64,000 nt of DNA from Dickeya zeae NCPPB 2538. GTDB lineage: Bacteria; Pseudomonadota; Gammaproteobacteria; Enterobacterales; Enterobacteriaceae. Below are positions 34,960 through 43,791 of the stretch, one piece after another (the stretch's first letter is position 1; each line of letters opens with the position of its first letter). The DNA lies in contig NZ_CM001977.1 in assembly GCF_000406165.1 (NCBI RefSeq), positions 3,175,064 through 3,239,063 on the forward strand, given 5' to 3'. The notes beneath the pieces were generated by a model. It was given only the letters and a program-made list of their open reading frames with translations. It had not been told where the DNA came from and ran no database searches. The translations under genes and the position numbers were made by a program.

Positions 34960-35706
34960 ATGTCCTACTCCATCGGCGAATTTGCCAGACTTTGCGGTAT
35001 TAACGCCACGACGCTCAGGGCATGGCAGAGTCGCTACGGTCTGCTCAAGCCGCTGCGCACCGAAGGTGGGCATCGGTTATACAGTGATGCGGATGTTCAA
35101 CAAGCGCTGAAAATCCTCGACTGGGTAAAAAAAGGGGTTCCGGTCAGCCAGGTCAAACCATTGCTGGAACGTCCGCAAGCGCGGCGAAGCAATAACTGGG
35201 CAACCTTACAGGAAACGATGCTCCTGCGCCTTAAAGAAGGCCGCATCGAATCGCTGCGCCAGCTTATCTACGACACGGGCCGCGAATACCCCAGGCCGGA
35301 AATGGTCGATGAGGTGTTACGCCCGCTGCGACGCCAGGTATCGGCCAATACCCCCGCCATGATGACGCTGCGCGAAATACTTGATGGCCTGATTATTTCC
35401 TACACGTCGTTTTGCCTCGAAGGTGACAGAAAAGCACCTGGCGACAATTACCTGATTGGCGGCTGGCAATTGACTGACCCGTGCGAGATCTGGCTGGAAG
35501 CGCTAAAACGCACCGGACAGGGCCACCGCATTCATGTCCTGCCGCTTTCGCCTGCCATACCTGCACCGGAAATTTTCCCCGACAGGCAATGGTTGCTGGT
35601 CACCAGCGGAAAGCTCACCGTGGCGCGAAAAAAGCAAATCGACAAGTGGCGTGAACACGTGGCGTCACTGGAAATTATCTTATTACAGGCCTCCACCGTC
35701 GCCTAA
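34960..35706 (+). CDS. MerR-family regulator, MlrA-like
   Basis: A 248-residue regulator. The N-terminal MerR helix-turn-helix is YSIGEFARLCGINATTLRAWQSRYGLLKPLRTEGGHRLYSDADVQQALKILDWVKKGVPVSQVKPLL. The C-terminal half (LREILDGLIISYTSFCLEGDRK, IGGWQL) is related to MlrA (YehV), a light- and curli-linked regulator in E. coli. It sits ahead of the lipid-modification gene run, which in other proteobacteria is often preceded by a MerR/cobalamin-type or sigma-E/ChrR-type regulator of light and oxidative stress. The terminator after it makes direct co-transcription with the run unlikely. Confidence 0.87.
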   Translation: MSYSIGEFARLCGINATTLRAWQSRYGLLKPLRTEGGHRLYSDADVQQALKILDWVKKGVPVSQVKPLLERPQARRSNNWATLQETMLLRLKEGRIESLRQLIYDTGREYPRPEMVDEVLRPLRRQVSANTPAMMTLREILDGLIISYTSFCLEGDRKAPGDNYLIGGWQLTDPCEIWLEALKRTGQGHRIHVLPLSPAIPAPEIFPDRQWLLVTSGKLTVARKKQIDKWREHVASLEIILLQASTVA

Positions 35707-35816
35707 ACGCAGCCTTACCCCTGCTGAAAACCGCTACCGCATTCGTCTGCCGCCAGCGTTTCACGGTTAACCACTCTCGCTGACAGGCTATCTCCCGACA
35801 AATCACCACACATCCT

Positions 35817-35848
35817 CCATCAGAATCACCGGTTCTGATGGTTTTTTA
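35817..35848 (+). terminator. rho-independent terminator of the MlrA-like gene
   Basis: CCATCAGAA pairs with TTCTGATGG across a 7-nt loop and is followed by TTTTTTAATTTG. An AT-rich region of about 120 bp, probably the promoter of the next operon, comes after it. Confidence 0.85.
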
Positions 35849-35969
35849 ATTTGTTGATTTTAAATAACTATGAAATTTAATTCCGAAAAACTTAGACAAA
35901 AAATTAACTTTGTGTAAGTTTTATCTATATGGCTTTGATTCAGGATTGCCCTGGATAAGGGTAACGCGC

Positions 35970-36422
35970 ATGAGCACACTACAACCTGTATTCAATGAGT
36001 TTGCTGACTTTTATGCCTCGCTGGCTACCCAACCGCTGGAGAGGCTGTCTGCGCTCTATCACCCGGATGCCGTACTGACCGATCCATTTGGACAGCATCA
36101 AGGGCTACCGGCCATCCAGCGCTATTTCTCGACCCTGCTGGAAAACACCCGTTACTGTTATTTCACCGTCGATACCCCGCTCTTTGACGCTCAGCGCTTC
36201 GCCGTAAGCTGGACGATGCACTGGTCACACCCCCGTATCGCGGGGGGAAACATGTTGTCTTTGGCAGGGTGCTCCCTCATCGACGTAGAACATCAACACC
36301 ACCATCAAGCCCGTATCACATACCAGCGTGATTACTACGACGCCGGAGAAATGCTCTACGAACATCTTCCGGTACTGGGGTGGGCGCTTCGCCACGTGAA
36401 GAAGAAGGTTCGCTCATCATGA
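35970..36422 (+). CDS. SnoaL-like / NTF2-fold protein
   Basis: A 150-residue cone-shaped NTF2-like protein: FNEFADFYASLATQPLERLSALYHPDAVLTDPFGQHQGLPAIQRYFSTLLEN, with later beta strands ending ITYQRDYYDAGEMLYEHLPVLGWALRHVKKK. The family includes isomerases and binding proteins. It is first in a run of eight genes that overlap or nearly touch. The ATG at 35970 is taken because it matches the family start and follows AAGGGTAA. Its stop overlaps the next start (ATGA). Confidence 0.88.
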   Translation: MSTLQPVFNEFADFYASLATQPLERLSALYHPDAVLTDPFGQHQGLPAIQRYFSTLLENTRYCYFTVDTPLFDAQRFAVSWTMHWSHPRIAGGNMLSLAGCSLIDVEHQHHHQARITYQRDYYDAGEMLYEHLPVLGWALRHVKKKVRSS

Positions 36423-37138
36423 CAACCGTACTGATTACCGGGGCCAGTTCAGGCATTGGCGAAGCGCTGGCGAAATCCTGGGCCGATGATGGCCACACCG
36501 TTATTGCTTGCGGCAGGGATATCGAGCGCCTGAGCGCACTGAGTCAGTACAGTCCGCATATCACCGTTCGTCAATTCGATATGACAAATAGTCAGGCTTG
36601 CCATGCGGCACTGGCCGATTGCCGCGTCAATCTGGCCGTGCTCTGCGCCGGTACCTGTGAATATATCGACCACGGTGTTATCGACCCGGAACGGGTATCG
36701 CGGGTCATGAACACCAATTTCATAGGCCCAATCAATTGCCTGTCAGCCTTGCAGGGGCAACTGGTTCCCGGCAGCCGTGTGGTGCTGGTGAGTTCTATGG
36801 CGCACTGGCTCCCCTTCCCGCGGGCAGAGGCATACGGCGCGTCGAAAGCCGCGCTGAGCTGGTTTGCTGAAAGCCTGCGGCTGGACTGGGAACCCAAGGG
36901 CATCGCCGTCACCGTCGTTTCGCCAGGCTTTGTCGATACCCCGCTTACCCGTAAGAACGATTTTTCGATGCCCGGCCTCGTCACCGTTGAACAGGCAGTA
37001 ACAGCGATACGACGCGGTATTACGGCAGGGAAATCACATATCGCCTTTCCAGCCGGGTTTGGCGCACTGCTGCGTCTGCTGTCGTGGCTCCCCGGCATCG
37101 CTCAACGCGCACTGTTGCGCAGGATGGTAAGACCATGA
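36419..37138 (+). CDS. short-chain dehydrogenase/reductase
   Basis: A 239-residue Rossmann oxidoreductase. The nucleotide site is TGASSGIG (7-14). The active site is the Ser in VVLVSSMAHW and the Y-x-x-x-K in EAYGASKAAL; NAG is replaced by CAGT (LAVLCAGTCEY). The C-terminus is hydrophobic and basic (LLRLLSWLPGIAQRALLRRMVRP), which suggests membrane association. It overlaps both neighbours by 4 nt, indicating one operon with the FAD enzyme. Confidence 0.92.
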   Translation: MTTVLITGASSGIGEALAKSWADDGHTVIACGRDIERLSALSQYSPHITVRQFDMTNSQACHAALADCRVNLAVLCAGTCEYIDHGVIDPERVSRVMNTNFIGPINCLSALQGQLVPGSRVVLVSSMAHWLPFPRAEAYGASKAALSWFAESLRLDWEPKGIAVTVVSPGFVDTPLTRKNDFSMPGLVTVEQAVTAIRRGITAGKSHIAFPAGFGALLRLLSWLPGIAQRALLRRMVRP

Positions 37139-38397
37139 AAATCGCTATTATCGGCAGTGGCATCGCCGGGTTGACCTGTGCATGGCGGCTGGCCGGGCAC
37201 CATGACGTCATCATGCTGGAAGCTGGCCCCATCCCCGGTGGTCACACCGCCACGGTGGATGTCACCACGCCCTCGGGCACCTATGCCATCGATACCGGTT
37301 TCATCGTCTATAACGATCGCACCTACCCGCGCTTTATGGGGCTATTGAGCGAACTGGGTATCAGCGGGCAGAAAACGGAAATGAGCTTTTCGGTGCATAA
37401 CCCGGCGAGTGGGCTTGAGTATAACGGCCACTCACTGCGTTCACTGTTTGCGCAGCGCAGCAATCTGGTTAACCCCCGATTTTGGGGGCTGTTAAAAGAC
37501 ATCGTCCGCTTTAATCGTCTGGCGAAACAGGCGGTGACGCAACCGGTCGATGACGACGAAACACTGCACAGCTTTTTGTCACGCCACAAATTTAGCGCCT
37601 TTTTCGCCCGTCACTATATTTTGCCGATGGGGGCGGCGATCTGGTCCTCTTCCTTGCAGGAGATGCGCCGTTTTCCACTCGCCCTGTTTTTGCGCTTTTT
37701 TGAAAACCACGGGCTGCTGGATATTACGCAGCGCCCGCAGTGGTACGTGGTGCCCGGCGGCTCGCGGGAATACGTTCGCGCCCTGCTCAGCCAGTTGGAA
37801 AACCGCTTCACGCTTTGCGTCAACTCGCCGGTGCAACGCGTCGTACGCCACGAACAGGGGGTGGATATCTGCCTGGCAGACAACACCATGACCGTCGATC
37901 AGGTGATTTTCGCCTGCCACTCCGGGCAGGCACTTGCTCTGCTTGATGAACCCAGCCGCGAAGAGACGGAGATTCTGGGGGATATCGGCTGGCAACGTAA
38001 CGAGGTGGTGTTGCACAGCGATAAACGCTGGCTACCGGTGCGGCCTGCCGCCTGGGCCAGTTGGAACTATCGCCTGCCTCACGACGATCAGGCCAGTGCC
38101 TGTGTCACCTACAACATGAATATCTTACAAGGGTTACCAGAGGGTAGCCCCTTGTTCTGCGTCACCCTCAATCCTGACGCCCCGATTGATGAGCGCGATG
38201 TGTGGCAGCGTTTTGTCTATGAGCACCCACTGTTTACGCCGAAAAGCTGGCGGGCGCAGTCACGACGCGCCGAAATCAACGGCCTGCGACGTAGCTGGTT
38301 TTGTGGGGCTTACTGGTACAACGGGTTCCACGAAGATGGGGTACGCAGCGCGCTGGATGTGGTTAAGGGCATCGCCGATGGGAGGAACGATGAATAG
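37135..38397 (+). CDS. FAD-dependent oxidoreductase (amine-oxidase-like)
   Basis: A 420-residue flavoprotein starting with the dinucleotide fold MKIAIIGSGIAGLTCAWRLAGHHDVIMLEAGPIPGGHTATVDV. It belongs to the NAD/FAD-binding group always found beside DUF1365 and CFA-synthase-like genes. C-terminal FAD contacts are in SWFCGAYWYNGFHEDGVRSALDVV. By context it likely oxidises or desaturates a lipid acyl chain. It overlaps the SDR gene by 4 nt and the DUF1365 gene by 8 nt. Confidence 0.9.
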   Translation: MKIAIIGSGIAGLTCAWRLAGHHDVIMLEAGPIPGGHTATVDVTTPSGTYAIDTGFIVYNDRTYPRFMGLLSELGISGQKTEMSFSVHNPASGLEYNGHSLRSLFAQRSNLVNPRFWGLLKDIVRFNRLAKQAVTQPVDDDETLHSFLSRHKFSAFFARHYILPMGAAIWSSSLQEMRRFPLALFLRFFENHGLLDITQRPQWYVVPGGSREYVRALLSQLENRFTLCVNSPVQRVVRHEQGVDICLADNTMTVDQVIFACHSGQALALLDEPSREETEILGDIGWQRNEVVLHSDKRWLPVRPAAWASWNYRLPHDDQASACVTYNMNILQGLPEGSPLFCVTLNPDAPIDERDVWQRFVYEHPLFTPKSWRAQSRRAEINGLRRSWFCGAYWYNGFHEDGVRSALDVVKGIADGRNDE

Positions 38398-39133
38398 CTG
38401 TCTCTATCGCGGCGTGTTGCGCCACCGGCGCTGGCAGCCGCGCGCGCATCAGTTTTGTTATGACGTCTTTCTGGCCTATCTGGATCTCGACGACCTGGAT
38501 AATCTGCCGTCGTTAGGCATCCGCCGTAATCAATTTGCCACCGTCGCCTTTTACGACAGCGACTACCCGCTGGGTACGCCGCTCAAAGAAAACGCCTTGA
38601 GTCGTCTGGCGGCACTGACCGGTGAACGCCCTGACGGCAAAGTGATGCTGTTAACCCAGTTGCGCTATCTGGGCTTTCATTTTAACCCGGTGAATTTTTA
38701 TTACTGCTTTGACGCCAGTGAAACCCTGCGCTGGATCCTGGCGGAAGTGCGCAACACTCCGTGGAATGAACGGCACTATTACGCGGTTAACGCCCAAGAG
38801 ACCCGCCCCATCGCCAAAGCGTTTCACGTTTCTCCGTTCAACCCGATGGATATGGTCTATCACTGGCGGTTTAATTGCCCCGGTAAAACGCTGCATATGC
38901 ACATCGAAAATCATCAAACCGTGGATGAAAACCAGCAGGATGAAAAAGTATTCGATGCCACGCTGACGCTATCGCGTAAGCCATTAACCCCCCTGCACTT
39001 GCGCCAGATGCAAATTAGCATCCCCGTCATGACACTGAAGACCGTGGTGGCGATCTACTGGCAGGCGCTGTTGTTGTGGCTCAAGCGTGTGCCAATTCAT
39101 AACCACCCCACCAGCAGGAGTGAACGCTCATGA
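38390..39133 (+). CDS. DUF1365 family protein
   Basis: A 247-residue protein: MNSCLYRGVLRHRRWQPRAHQFCYDVFLAYLDLDDL, the diagnostic LLTQLRYLGFHFNPVNFYYCFD, then AKAFHVSPFNPMDMVYHWRF. The function is unestablished, but it is a constant companion of the flavoprotein and the methyltransferase in this gene set. A GGAGG site lies 5 nt before the ATG at 38390, which is inside the end of the flavoprotein gene. Confidence 0.9.
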   Translation: MNSCLYRGVLRHRRWQPRAHQFCYDVFLAYLDLDDLDNLPSLGIRRNQFATVAFYDSDYPLGTPLKENALSRLAALTGERPDGKVMLLTQLRYLGFHFNPVNFYYCFDASETLRWILAEVRNTPWNERHYYAVNAQETRPIAKAFHVSPFNPMDMVYHWRFNCPGKTLHMHIENHQTVDENQQDEKVFDATLTLSRKPLTPLHLRQMQISIPVMTLKTVVAIYWQALLLWLKRVPIHNHPTSRSERS

Positions 39134-40356
39134 CTGACCCCGTTTTTGCGCTTGAGTCCGATGTACCGCGCACAGCAACGATTCGCTTTGCACGCTGGCT
39201 GTTGTTCCGCCTGTTGGCGGGTATACAGCAAGGTTCGCTGACCCTCCACGAAGGCAACCAGAGCGTCCATTTTGGTGATACCGCCTCGCCCCTGCGTGCC
39301 GAGGTCAACATCCTTTCACCCGGTATTTACGCCCGCCTGCTGACCGGCGGTAGCATCGCGGCGGCGGAGTCCTGGATGGAGGGTGAGTGGGAAACCGATC
39401 AGCTCACCGAACTACTGCAAATCATGGCCGCGAATGCCGGGGTACTGAGTCGGCTGGAAAATGGCTTTCGTGTGCTGGGCCAACCCTTTCAGCGACTGTG
39501 GCACTGGACGCGTCGCAATCGTCGCCAGCAGGCACGCGAAAACATCGCCGCCCATTACGATCTCGGGAATACGTTTTACCAGCAGTTTCTTGATGAAGGA
39601 CTGCTCTATTCCAGCGCGTTATTCACCCCCGACACGCCGGATCTCGCCAGTGCGCAGCAAGCCAAAATGCGGCGTTTGTGCGAAGAGCTGGCACTGACGC
39701 CGGACGATCACCTGCTTGAAATTGGCACTGGCTGGGGGGCACTGGCGGAGTTCGCGGCACGTCATTACGGCTGCCGGGTCACCACCACCACGCTTTCTCA
39801 GGAGCAGTATCACTATGCGCTGGCACGTATCGCCCAGGCAGGCCTGCAAGACCGGGTGACAGTGCTGTTGTGCGACTACCGCGATCTCACCGGTCAGTTC
39901 GACAAACTGGTGTCCGTCGAAATGATTGAAGCGGTCGGCAAAGCGTTTCTGCCACAGTTTTTCAAGACCTGTCAGGCGCGCCTGCGTCCGGGTGGGAAAA
40001 TGGCGATTCAGGCCATCACCATTCAGGATCAGCGCTATCACGATTACAGCAAGAGCGTTGATTTCATTCAGCGCTACATTTTCCCCGGCGGCTTTTTACC
40101 CAGCGTCACCGCCATCAGTTCCCTGATGACGCGCCATACCGATTTTGTACTGCGTAACCTGTTCGATATGGGGCCGCACTACGCCAAAACGCTGGCACAC
40201 TGGCGACAGCGCTTCCTGCTGGCCTGGCCGGAAATAGAGCGGCTGGGGTTCGACACCCGGTTTCGTCGCATGTGGTTGTACTACTTCGGCTACTGCGAAG
40301 CTGGATTTAACGCGCGCACCATCAGCGTGGTGCAATTGACCGCCGAGCGGGTGTGA
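39130..40356 (+). CDS. cyclopropane-fatty-acid-synthase-like SAM methyltransferase
   Basis: A 408-residue member of the CFA synthase family. The N-terminal lipid-binding region includes AESWMEGEWETDQLTELLQI. YDLGNTFYQQFLDEGLLYSSALF and the SAM site LLEIGTGWGALAEFAARHYGCRVTT follow, then VSVEMIEAVGKAFLPQFF and YIFPGGFLPS. In this neighbourhood such enzymes methylate unsaturated phospholipid acyl chains; homologues in alphaproteobacteria make methylated and furan fatty acids, which scavenge singlet oxygen. It overlaps DUF1365 by 4 nt. Confidence 0.92.
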   Translation: MTDPVFALESDVPRTATIRFARWLLFRLLAGIQQGSLTLHEGNQSVHFGDTASPLRAEVNILSPGIYARLLTGGSIAAAESWMEGEWETDQLTELLQIMAANAGVLSRLENGFRVLGQPFQRLWHWTRRNRRQQARENIAAHYDLGNTFYQQFLDEGLLYSSALFTPDTPDLASAQQAKMRRLCEELALTPDDHLLEIGTGWGALAEFAARHYGCRVTTTTLSQEQYHYALARIAQAGLQDRVTVLLCDYRDLTGQFDKLVSVEMIEAVGKAFLPQFFKTCQARLRPGGKMAIQAITIQDQRYHDYSKSVDFIQRYIFPGGFLPSVTAISSLMTRHTDFVLRNLFDMGPHYAKTLAHWRQRFLLAWPEIERLGFDTRFRRMWLYYFGYCEAGFNARTISVVQLTAERV

Positions 40357-40390
40357 CATGCAGGCGCTACGGATAAGCAGGGAGGCAACG

Positions 40391-40924
40391 ATGAAACAGC
40401 GTGTGCCCTTGCTGGCCTGGCTGGTTGCCGCGCTGTATCTCACCTCAGCACAGGCCACCGACTGGACACACTGGCGCAACGTCGGCGACGCGACACTGCG
40501 CTTCGGCCCGTTTTCGGTCTATCACTCGCAGTTGCGTACGCCAGATGGGCGCTACAGCGGACTGCAACAGGATCAGGCGCTGATTATTACCTATCAGCGG
40601 CATATTGACAGTGAAACGCTGGTCGATGCCACACGTGAACAGTGGCAGGCGCTGGGAATTCTGGACAGAGAACCGCAGAGCGAAGCGTGGCTGCACATGC
40701 TGGCGCAGTTATGGCCCAGTGTGGATGACGGGTCGCAACTGGCTTTTGTAACCAGCAACCGGCAAGGGCAATTCTGGTATCGCCCTTCCTCGTCGCAGGG
40801 CCAGTTTATGCCGCTTGGCCCGGTTCAGTCCGCCGCGTTTAGCGTGTGTTTTCTGTCTATCTGGCTGAGCCCACAGACCCACTATCCCGAATTACGCCAG
40901 CAATTACTTGGGGGTGAACGATGA
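40391..40924 (+). CDS. chalcone-isomerase-like periplasmic protein
   Basis: A 177-residue protein with a signal peptide (LLAWLVAALYLTSAQA, cleavage near residue 22). The domain is that of bacterial chalcone-isomerase-like proteins: WRNVGDATLRFGPFSVYHSQLRTPDGRY, then QALIITYQRHIDSETLVDATREQW and YPELRQQLLGG. The plant enzyme's catalytic residues are not evident, so fatty-acid binding, as in FAP relatives, is the more likely role and fits the lipid operon. GGGAGG precedes the ATG at 40391. It overlaps the next gene by 4 nt. Confidence 0.87.
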   Translation: MKQRVPLLAWLVAALYLTSAQATDWTHWRNVGDATLRFGPFSVYHSQLRTPDGRYSGLQQDQALIITYQRHIDSETLVDATREQWQALGILDREPQSEAWLHMLAQLWPSVDDGSQLAFVTSNRQGQFWYRPSSSQGQFMPLGPVQSAAFSVCFLSIWLSPQTHYPELRQQLLGGER

Positions 40925-41454
40925 AACGCTTTTTGCTCTTCGTATTGACGATGACGATGCTGCTCACCGGTTGTAGCACAGACATCACCGACTACCGCAG
41001 CCAGCAGCCACGCTTCGATCTCTTCCACTATTTTCAGGGCCAGACGCAAGCCTGGGGAATGGTACAGGACCGCCACGGTAAACAACTACGCCGCTTTCAC
41101 GTCGCCATTCGTGGTGATGTCGCGGGCGATACGCTGACACTCAATGAACAATTTGTCTATGACGACGGTGAACGCCAACAACGCGTCTGGCATATCCGCC
41201 GGGTGGGTGACGATCGGTATGAAGGCACTGCAGGAGACATTGAAGGAGTTGCCTACGGCCAGGCATCAGGCAATGCCTTTCACTGGCAGTACAGCATGAA
41301 CGTCAAGGCAGACGGCGCAATCTGGCTGCTCAATTTTGATGACTGGATGTTCCAGCAAGACGACAGCCACCTGTTCAATAAAACAGAAATGACGAAATTC
41401 GGCCTCACCGCAGGTTACGTCACCCTGTTTTTCAGCAAAGGGGCAACGCCATGA
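40921..41454 (+). CDS. DUF3833 lipoprotein
   Basis: A 177-residue lipoprotein with lipobox LLTGC (Cys18). The DUF3833 domain includes FDLFHYFQGQTQAWGMVQDRHGKQLRRFHVAIRGD and MNVKADGAIWLLNFDDWMFQQDDSHLFNKTEMTKFG. It is predicted to reside in the outer or inner membrane leaflet facing the periplasm. Always found in this operon type; the role is unknown. Confidence 0.88.
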   Translation: MKRFLLFVLTMTMLLTGCSTDITDYRSQQPRFDLFHYFQGQTQAWGMVQDRHGKQLRRFHVAIRGDVAGDTLTLNEQFVYDDGERQQRVWHIRRVGDDRYEGTAGDIEGVAYGQASGNAFHWQYSMNVKADGAIWLLNFDDWMFQQDDSHLFNKTEMTKFGLTAGYVTLFFSKGATP

Positions 41455-42464
41455 ACAATCACCCAGAAAACAATCATGCCATGCAGCATGTCATGACAAG
41501 CAACATCGACAACAAACCCGTTCTGGGGATTAGCGGCTGTCTGACTGGCTCAGCGGTACGCTTTGACGGCGGGCATAAACGGCTGCGTTTCGTGATGGAT
41601 GAACTGTCGCCGTGGATAGTGTTCAGGCCCGTTTGCCCGGAAATGTCTATCGACCTGCCGGTGCCTCGTCCGGCACTGCGCCTTATTCAGACTACCAGCG
41701 GTGATATCCGCATGCGCATGAGCCATGATACCCAGCAAGACATGACGGAAAAAATGCACGCCTTCACCGCCCGGTATTTGCCCACGCTCGGAAATCTTGC
41801 CGGGTTTATCGTCTGTGCCAAATCCCCCAGTTGCGGCATGGAACGGGTAAGACTGTACGATGAGCAAGGCCACCGTGGCCGTAAAGCAGGCGTTGGGTTA
41901 TTCACCGCCGCCCTGATGAAAGCCTACCCCTGGCTTCCTGTCGAGGAAGATGGCCGCCTGCACGACCCGGTATTGCGCGAGAACTTCGTCGAGCGTTTGT
42001 TTGCGCTGCATGAGCTTAACCAGCTGCGTGCCAGTGGATTAACCCGCCACAACCTGCTGGCATTCCACAGCCGCTACAAACTCCAGTTGCTGGCGCACCA
42101 TCAGGCTGGTTACCGCGAGATTGGCCCTTTTGTCGCCCGCCTTCACGAGTGGGACGACCTTGATGCGTTTTTCATTGCCTACCGTTACAAACTGATGGCG
42201 ATCCTCCGGCAGCCCGCCTCGCGTAAAAACCATACCAACGTGCTGATGCACATTCAGGGCTACTTCCGCAAACAGCTTAATAACCGCCAGCGCGCAGAGC
42301 TGCGCGAGGTGATTATCGGCTATCGGGCAGGACGTCTGCCCATTCTCGCGCCGATCACACTGCTCAAACACTATCTGGCGGAACACCCTGACAGTTACCT
42401 GTTGACACAAAACTATTTTGACCCCTATCCGCAAGATTTAGGATTGCGTTTAGCGGTCGCATGA
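41451..42464 (+). CDS. DUF523/DUF1722 (YbgA-like) protein
   Basis: A 337-residue two-domain protein. The N-terminal DUF523 (about 20-160) has the conserved cysteines in LGISGCLTG, VFRPVCPEM and VCAKSPSCGM, possibly a metal or Fe-S site. The C-terminal DUF1722 (about 200-325) contains FHSRYKLQLLAHHQAGYREIG and NVLMHIQGYFRKQLNNRQRAEL. It is often found next to phrB-type photolyase genes, which again points to light or oxidative stress. Last gene of the run, overlapping the lipoprotein gene by 4 nt. No photolyase follows here. Confidence 0.9.
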   Translation: MNNHPENNHAMQHVMTSNIDNKPVLGISGCLTGSAVRFDGGHKRLRFVMDELSPWIVFRPVCPEMSIDLPVPRPALRLIQTTSGDIRMRMSHDTQQDMTEKMHAFTARYLPTLGNLAGFIVCAKSPSCGMERVRLYDEQGHRGRKAGVGLFTAALMKAYPWLPVEEDGRLHDPVLRENFVERLFALHELNQLRASGLTRHNLLAFHSRYKLQLLAHHQAGYREIGPFVARLHEWDDLDAFFIAYRYKLMAILRQPASRKNHTNVLMHIQGYFRKQLNNRQRAELREVIIGYRAGRLPILAPITLLKHYLAEHPDSYLLTQNYFDPYPQDLGLRLAVA

Positions 42465-42632
42465 TTATCAATCACAAACTTATCAATAACATATTATCAA
42501 CAAGAGGAAGGTTCCTGGCCGTCAATACATGGCGGCCATGAAACGAGTCAGGTCACACTATCGACAACACCTGCAATTTAGAACCTGACGAGTATATGAT
42601 GTCGTGATCACTGCCAAAAAAGAGAACGTGCT

Positions 42633-43268
42633 ATGCAACATATCATTGAGGGTTTCCTCAGTTTTCAAAAAGATATATTTCCTCAACGCAAGGAACTCTT
42701 CCGCAGTCTGGCATCCAGCCAGAATCCTAAAGCGCTGTTCATTTCCTGCTCCGACAGCCGTCTGGTGCCAGAACTGGTTACCCAGCAGGAACCCGGACAG
42801 CTGTTCGTTATCCGTAATGCCGGTAACATCGTGCCTTCTTTCGGTCCGGAACCCGGCGGGGTTTCCGCTACGATTGAATATGCGGTTGTCGCGCTGGGCG
42901 TTACCGATATCGTCATCTGTGGCCATTCCAACTGTGGAGCGATGAAAGCCATCGCCTCCTGCCAGTGCCTTGACCCGATGCCTGCCGTGGCACACTGGTT
43001 ACGTTACTCGGACGCTGCGAAAGCGGTGGTGGAGAAAAAAACCTGGGATAATGAAACCGATAAAGTAAATGCGATGGTGGAAGAAAACGTCATCGCGCAA
43101 TTGAATAACATCAAAACCCACCCTTCCGTCGCTGTCGGCCTGCGTGACAATGCACTGCGCCTGCATGGATGGGTATACGACATTGAGAGCGGGGTCATTC
43201 GCGCGCTGGATAAAGACAGCAAGACATTCGTTTCGCTGGCTGAAAACCCTCACGTTTATTTCGAATAA
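42633..43268 (+). CDS. beta-carbonic anhydrase (CynT-like)
   Basis: A 211-residue zinc enzyme that interconverts CO2 and bicarbonate. The zinc ligands Cys39, His98 and Cys101 and the dyad Asp41-Arg43 are in place (FISCSDSRLVPE, ICGHSNCGAM). Sequence is closest to E. coli CynT (LFVIRNAGNIVPS, ASCQCLDPMPAVAHWLRY, HGWVYDIESG), but no cyanase gene is adjacent, so it probably serves general bicarbonate supply. Confidence 0.93.
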   Translation: MQHIIEGFLSFQKDIFPQRKELFRSLASSQNPKALFISCSDSRLVPELVTQQEPGQLFVIRNAGNIVPSFGPEPGGVSATIEYAVVALGVTDIVICGHSNCGAMKAIASCQCLDPMPAVAHWLRYSDAAKAVVEKKTWDNETDKVNAMVEENVIAQLNNIKTHPSVAVGLRDNALRLHGWVYDIESGVIRALDKDSKTFVSLAENPHVYFE

Positions 43269-43791
43269 CCCTTCTGGTAGTCAGTAAACTTGCCCTGCGG
43301 CCTGTCGGCCCAGGGCATGAATCGCCCCGCTGCCCTCTTCCTCATATTCATATTCATATTCATATTCATATTCATATTCATATTCATCCATAAAAAAACA
43401 CAAAATCAAAAACACCGAAATATAATCACCCATCCTGAAAAAAGCCGTTTTAAATAATCTCACCCACCAATAAACTTTACTTTATTATCGATTTAATTGT
43501 TTCATAAAAATATAAAGGCGATACAGAAAGATAAAATAACACCATAGGAAAAATAACACAGCGATAGGATATATCTCATATATCACCACTGACATATCAC
43601 TGTCATTATGAGAATCAATGATACCCATTAAAAACACACATAAAAAACAGAATAAATCCCGTAGCACCTGTTATCGAATTTAATTTTATAAAAAATGAGT
43701 GAAATTATTTTCACTCGTTATACCCATTAACACGACTGTCTCCACTAAATACGATAGTTATCAGCATTTCTATGCTAATACCAGGAGCATC
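43269..43791. other. AT-rich intergenic region with small unproven frames
   Basis: About 520 bp between the carbonic anhydrase and the esterase. It contains a hexamer microsatellite (43342-43387) and two minus-strand frames of 60 codons (43281-43463 and 43485-43667), both with hydrophobic stretches. The second (GTG start, FCFLCVFLMGII and YPIAVLFFLWCYFIFLYRLYIF) could be a two-span membrane peptide, but neither has a convincing ribosome site. Confidence 0.4.
43342..43387. repeat. hexanucleotide microsatellite (TCATAT)7.7
   Basis: Seven full TCATAT units plus TCAT, perfect throughout. In the minus-strand frame it encodes alternating Glu-Tyr. As the unit is six bases, copy-number change would not shift a reading frame. 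Confidence 0.95.

Noticed and set aside
43281..43463. 60-codon frame with Glu-Tyr repeats on the minus strand
   Set aside because: Its only notable feature is the translated hexamer repeat; no ribosome site and no family.
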